A stretch of 64,000 bases of DNA from Clytia hemisphaerica (Eukaryota > Cnidaria > Hydrozoa > Leptothecata > Clytiidae): positions 248,001-312,000 of the forward strand of contig CACVBU010000463.1 of assembly GCA_902728285.1 (NCBI GenBank). The letters run 5' to 3'. Shown here one piece after another: positions 60,377 to 64,000 of this stretch. Every line of letters begins with the position of its first letter. Position 1 is the first letter of the stretch. The notes under the pieces are model-generated. The model was given only the letters and a program-made list of their open reading frames with translations. It was not told the origin of the DNA and did not search any database. Both the position numbers and the translations under genes were made by a program.

Positions 60377-60409
60377 TGAAGTGACTCATTGAGAGAATTA
60401 TTGACGTAA
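60377..60409 (+). promoter_or_regulatory. Mutated CRE pair upstream of type-2 exon G
   Basis: The two boxes read TGAAGTGA (60377-60384) and TGACGTAA (60402-60409), each off the palindrome. Two later insertions then push them about 980 bp away from the ATG at 61391. Confidence 0.55.
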
Positions 60410-60512
60410 AACAAAACAAAAAATTGTATAAAATGACTATTTTCTGCAGAAAAAAAGGTTATCGTTTCGACGCACCTTTGAGAATAGACGCTCGAATGAC
60501 TATTCTCGTTAT

Positions 60513-60861
60513 CGACCGCCGGAGGCGGTTTCTTTCATAGTGGTACGCTAATCTCATTTTGCCTTGGCTCATTACTTTGTCTACCATTTACTTTCGGTTT
60601 TTTTAACTAGATTACCCAGGTGTTTCTCTTTTTTTTCCCTAAATTTCTTTTATTCGGAATTGAAAAATCGAGACATGAAAAATGACTATATTGTAATTTG
60701 TTTTCAATGAATAATCTAAAATGTACTGGAGATGACATGTTTATCTGGTATATGACATGTAAGCGTTAATAATGTGCGCGCGCTCTTTCGCGAGCGTGAT
60801 GCGTGATTGCGTGATGGAAGGCGGTCGTTTCAGTGTGGTTTACATCCACACTGTGACCTAG
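60513..60861. repeat. Insertion in the promoter of type-2 exon G
   Basis: 349 bp absent from units 1 and 2, starting CGACCGCCGGAGGCGG and carrying a GCGCGCGCTC patch and a GTGTGG...CCACAC hairpin near the right end. Clear terminal inverted repeats were not found. Confidence 0.6.
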
Positions 60862-60913
60862 TTTTATGAGAATTGTATTATTGAAACTTGTTAATTATAT
60901 TGATATATTGAAG

Positions 60914-61382
60914 CATAGTGTCCTTTATAAAGGGGGGGGGGCGGGAACCAATTTTCCAATTTTGAATGGGCAAGGGGGGGAAATGAAAATTTGAATAGTA
61001 AAGAGGGAAAAAAAGAGGGGGGAAAACATCGATAGTTGGCAAATTTGGAAAGGGGAAGTGTGAAATCACTTCAATTTTATCTCAGCAACCAAGGTCAGTC
61101 CACATGATATCATGTGATTAGATCATGATTGAAAAATTAACCAATTTTCGTTCTATTTTGTTTAGTATTCCTTTTGCAGCAAAATTTTACGTTTTTGTCA
61201 GGTTGAAATTTGAGAAATTTATACGGGTATATGGGGGGGGAAATGATATTTTCAGAATTTTCTGGGGGAAAGCAAAAAAGAGGGGGGAAACTAAAAAACT
61301 GAAAAATCATAGGGGGAAAAAAAGTGGGAGATTTAAAAAAATCAAGAATTTGGTGGGGGGGACAGACCTGGAAGACACTATG
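60914..61382. mobile_element. Insertion with CATAGTGTC / GACACTATG ends
   Basis: 469 bp absent from units 1 and 2, just upstream of the start codon of type-2 exon G. The 9-bp ends are perfect inverted repeats; G-runs and AAAAG tracts fill the interior. A short GAA-containing target duplication is possible. An 86-codon frame across its end is chance. Confidence 0.65.
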
Positions 61383-61390
61383 TGAATATC

Positions 61391-61555
61391 ATGATGACTA
61401 TTGAAGCACAAGAGTACTTACATTATGGATTTGTTCTGGGACGGAGTCTTGGTGAGGGAGGCTTCGGACAAGTGAAACAGGCGTCATACGCTAGATTCGA
61501 CTGCCCGAATGACTCTCTTGCCAAAAAGCTCCGTTCCATGGGACACAGCGACCAA
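61391..61555 (+). CDS. Type-2 kinase first exon (copy G), probably decaying
   Basis: Fifty-five codons with intact ATG and GTAAGT donor, but with two changes seen in no other copy (QEYLH for QECLH, AKKLRS for AKRLRS). The upstream CRE pair is mutated and displaced by insertions. The partner kinase exons would lie beyond 64 kb. Confidence 0.5.
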
Positions 61556-63910
61556 GTAAGTTATTTTGTTTCTTCTTCTTTAAATACTACAGCTTTTTAA
61601 TGTCAGTTTTAATGTCAGCTTCGACATCTCTACGGTAGAAAATATTTGAATATGGGTTTTTTGGATAGTCTGTAACATTCTGATTGCTACATTGGTATTC
61701 AAACATTTAATGATCACTTTCAAGGCATAAAATCTATGAGTCAGGAAAATGATAGATATGAAAGCATCGCTTGAATTGCAAGAATGGTTTCTTGATTCAT
61801 AAAAATGACTTTGTCGGCGGGATGGGGGAAATTTTCCTTGAAGAACTTTCCAAAATGAAAAAGAAATTTGTTTCATAAGAAAGGTACATTAATTAAAACG
61901 AATTCTGATATTTTTTAATTACAATAATTGATCAAACGGCCAAATGATTAAGTTAAGTCCTCATAAATCGAGCATCGACCGATTGACTCATGACTGATTC
62001 GAAAAAAGAAATCTCCCTCAATTTTACTTTCGCAAATAAGGCCCGAATTCACAGAAATCGGGGAAGATTGTGTTTCTGAATGTTCCTACATAATTTGGTG
62101 CGGTGCGCAGTTTCTTTAAAGGGCTATTTAGACTACACAATATATTGGCTTACAATAAATGTACGTTTCTTCTTCTTTAAATACTACGGCTTTATAATGT
62201 CAGTTTTAATGTCAGGTGCGACATCTCTGAGGTAGAAAGGGGATTTTTGAATATAGTCTGTAACATTTTGATTGCCACATTGGTATTCAGACATTTAATG
62301 ATCGCTTTCAAGGCATAAAAACTGTAAGTCAAGAAAATGATAGATATGAAAGCATCGCTTGAATTGCAAGAATGGTTTCTTGATTCATAAAAATGACTTT
62401 GTCGGCGGGATAGGGGAAATTTTCCTTGAAGAACTTTCCAAAATGAAAAAGAAATTTGTTTCATAAGAAAGGTACAGTAATTAAAACAAATTTTTTAATT
62501 ACAATAATTGATCAAACGGCCAAATGATTAAGTTAAGTCCTCATAAATCGAGCATCGACCGATTGACTCATGACTGATTCGAAAAGAGAAATCTCCCTCA
62601 ATTTTACTTTCGCAAATAAGGCCCAAATTCACAAAAATCGGGAAAGATTCTGTTTCCGAGTGTGCCTACATAATTTACACGTATACTATAATATTGAAAC
62701 CATATTTTTGAGACCATAAAAGTACTGTTGGGGTGGGTATTCAGTCTAAAAAAGGTTTTGTACGGACCTTGCAGGTCGGAACCCTGTTTCTCTAAAGGGC
62801 TATTTAGACTACACAATATATTGGCTTACAATATTCAACAATATGGTTTGTAGACCGTAATGTACAAAGTACAACAGTAACTTTATTATAACAATGAGTT
62901 TTCTTTCTGTAGACAATCCCCCTCTATTCCAGAGGGAGGGGTACGTTACGTCACGATCATTTTTGACTGGATACCGCTAGTAGCACCCTCGGATTGAACC
63001 TATTGTTTAAATTTCCCAAGCGATTTTCAGGACTGGTCTTTAGACGCCTTTTTAAGGGCCAGTAAACGACTTAATAAACAATGACAATTAATAGCGGACT
63101 TTTTGCAGCGTCCGTTTCAACAATTGGACGGCTGGTCTCAAACCGGACTCGAATGACCGGTCGACATCCTTTTCTAAAAAACAATTTTGTTGATGTATTC
63201 GTTATTAAAAAAAAACAGAAGGACCAGGAAATGTTAAGCAGCCAGGGCCTGTGGAAATCAGAATTTGCTCTGAAGGCCGATCTAAATACCAGACTGGTCC
63301 GATTAGGAGTCAAATAAAGAAAATCGAACTTTTAACTTAAACTCGAACTTATGCAACTATATTGCAAACGCATTTGCAATATATTGTGAGCGTCATATGG
63401 GCGTCATATACTCAAATTGCCTGATATTTAAGCAAATTACAGTCGGGACCACTCCATGAAAAAGGCAACTATTGCCTTAACAGGAAATATTTCCCAAACG
63501 GGAAGGTGGAAAACTTCCTGAAATGGCTAGACTTTCCAAATCGGGAAGTTCACCAGTTTCCCGATCGGGAAAGTGTCCTCTGAGCACTCCGGAAATGCCT
63601 GTGGGAAGTTTAAAACTTGTCCCTCTTGTAAAGGAGAGAAAATAAATAATATTCACCAGATAGTTAAGAAATCCAACAGGTATTCGATCAAGAAACAAAA
63701 ATCTGCTTTGTTTACAGAACAAGGCCCGTTCGGGGACGATGAAAATTTCTTGACCGAAACGGGAAACAGAAAAGTAATGAAATTTTCAATCTGGAAACAG
63801 TTTCCTTTTCGGGTTATTTTCACCTTCTCGTTGGGGAAATATTTCCCATTAAGGCAACAGTTGCCTTTTCCGTGTAGTGGTACCGACAGAAATACTTGAT
63901 TAATAAAAAT
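61556..63910. repeat. Kinase-unit spacer, third copy, with internal duplication
   Basis: Matches 46062-47885. The segment 61573-62100 is repeated directly at 62165-62650 (TTTCTTCTTCTTTAAATAC start), so this spacer carries one extra copy of its left part. No gene was seen. Confidence 0.7.
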
Positions 63911-63940
63911 TGACGTCATTGAAAATATATTTTGACGTCA
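63911..63940 (+). promoter_or_regulatory. Paired TGACGTCA boxes of a further kinase copy at the right edge
   Basis: Boxes at 63911-63918 and 63933-63940 and the following ATTCTTCGAACCCA match the promoters of copies D and F. The type-1 first exon is expected about 165 bp further on, outside the window. Confidence 0.6.
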
Positions 63941-64000
63941 AATAAAAAAATTGTAGCTAACTGTTTTCAAAAAACTTTTATGTTTCATTCTTCGAACCCA

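Noticed and set aside
1-64000. CRISPR arrays, operons or other prokaryotic features
   Set aside because: No regular spacer-repeat arrays; spliceosomal introns and animal domains show the DNA is eukaryotic.

Overview
This is nuclear DNA of an animal. Every gene is split by GT-AG introns, the DNA is AT-rich and full of small inverted-repeat elements, and a SOX-type HMG-box gene points to Metazoa. The species cannot be fixed from the sequence. Short introns, SEA and thyroglobulin domains and many MITEs fit an invertebrate, perhaps a non-bilaterian.

Layout. 0.9-8.4 kb (minus strand): one intact nine-exon serine/threonine kinase gene, plus an upstream homologous first exon ('type 2') that has its own promoter. 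9.9-11.4 kb (minus): a two-exon SOX transcription factor. 15.7-28.8 kb (minus): a 22-exon gene for a predicted secreted 1405-residue protein, with a signal peptide, three SEA domains, a thyroglobulin type-1 domain, four copies of a cysteine-containing beta domain resembling the YbaY/YscW family, and a GON-like module. 29.9-44.8 kb (minus): the 3' 25 exons (about 770 residues) of the proteasome scaffold ECM29. Its last intron holds a complete three-exon gene on the plus strand (30.8-33.2 kb) for a tail-anchored coiled-coil protein. 45.7-64 kb (plus): a tandem array of the same kinase, in units of about 7-8 kb, each made of a type-2 first exon, a spacer and a full kinase gene. Two full genes and three type-2 exons lie inside the window, and the promoter of another full copy sits at the right edge. 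The kinase units at the two ends of the window therefore point outwards, as an inverted duplication flanking 37 kb of unrelated genes.

The most striking regulatory signal is a pair of TGACGTCA (CRE/ATF-type) palindromes, 22-29 bp apart, about 120-165 bp upstream of the start codon. It precedes every kinase first exon of both types (one copy is mutated) and also the unrelated coiled-coil gene, which suggests shared expression. The introns and spacers hold at least five inverted-repeat element families, a tRNA-like relic, a SINE-like sequence and a partial hammerhead-ribozyme motif. Exon models were built by hand from reading frame, splice dinucleotides and intron phase; all joins given below keep the frame.
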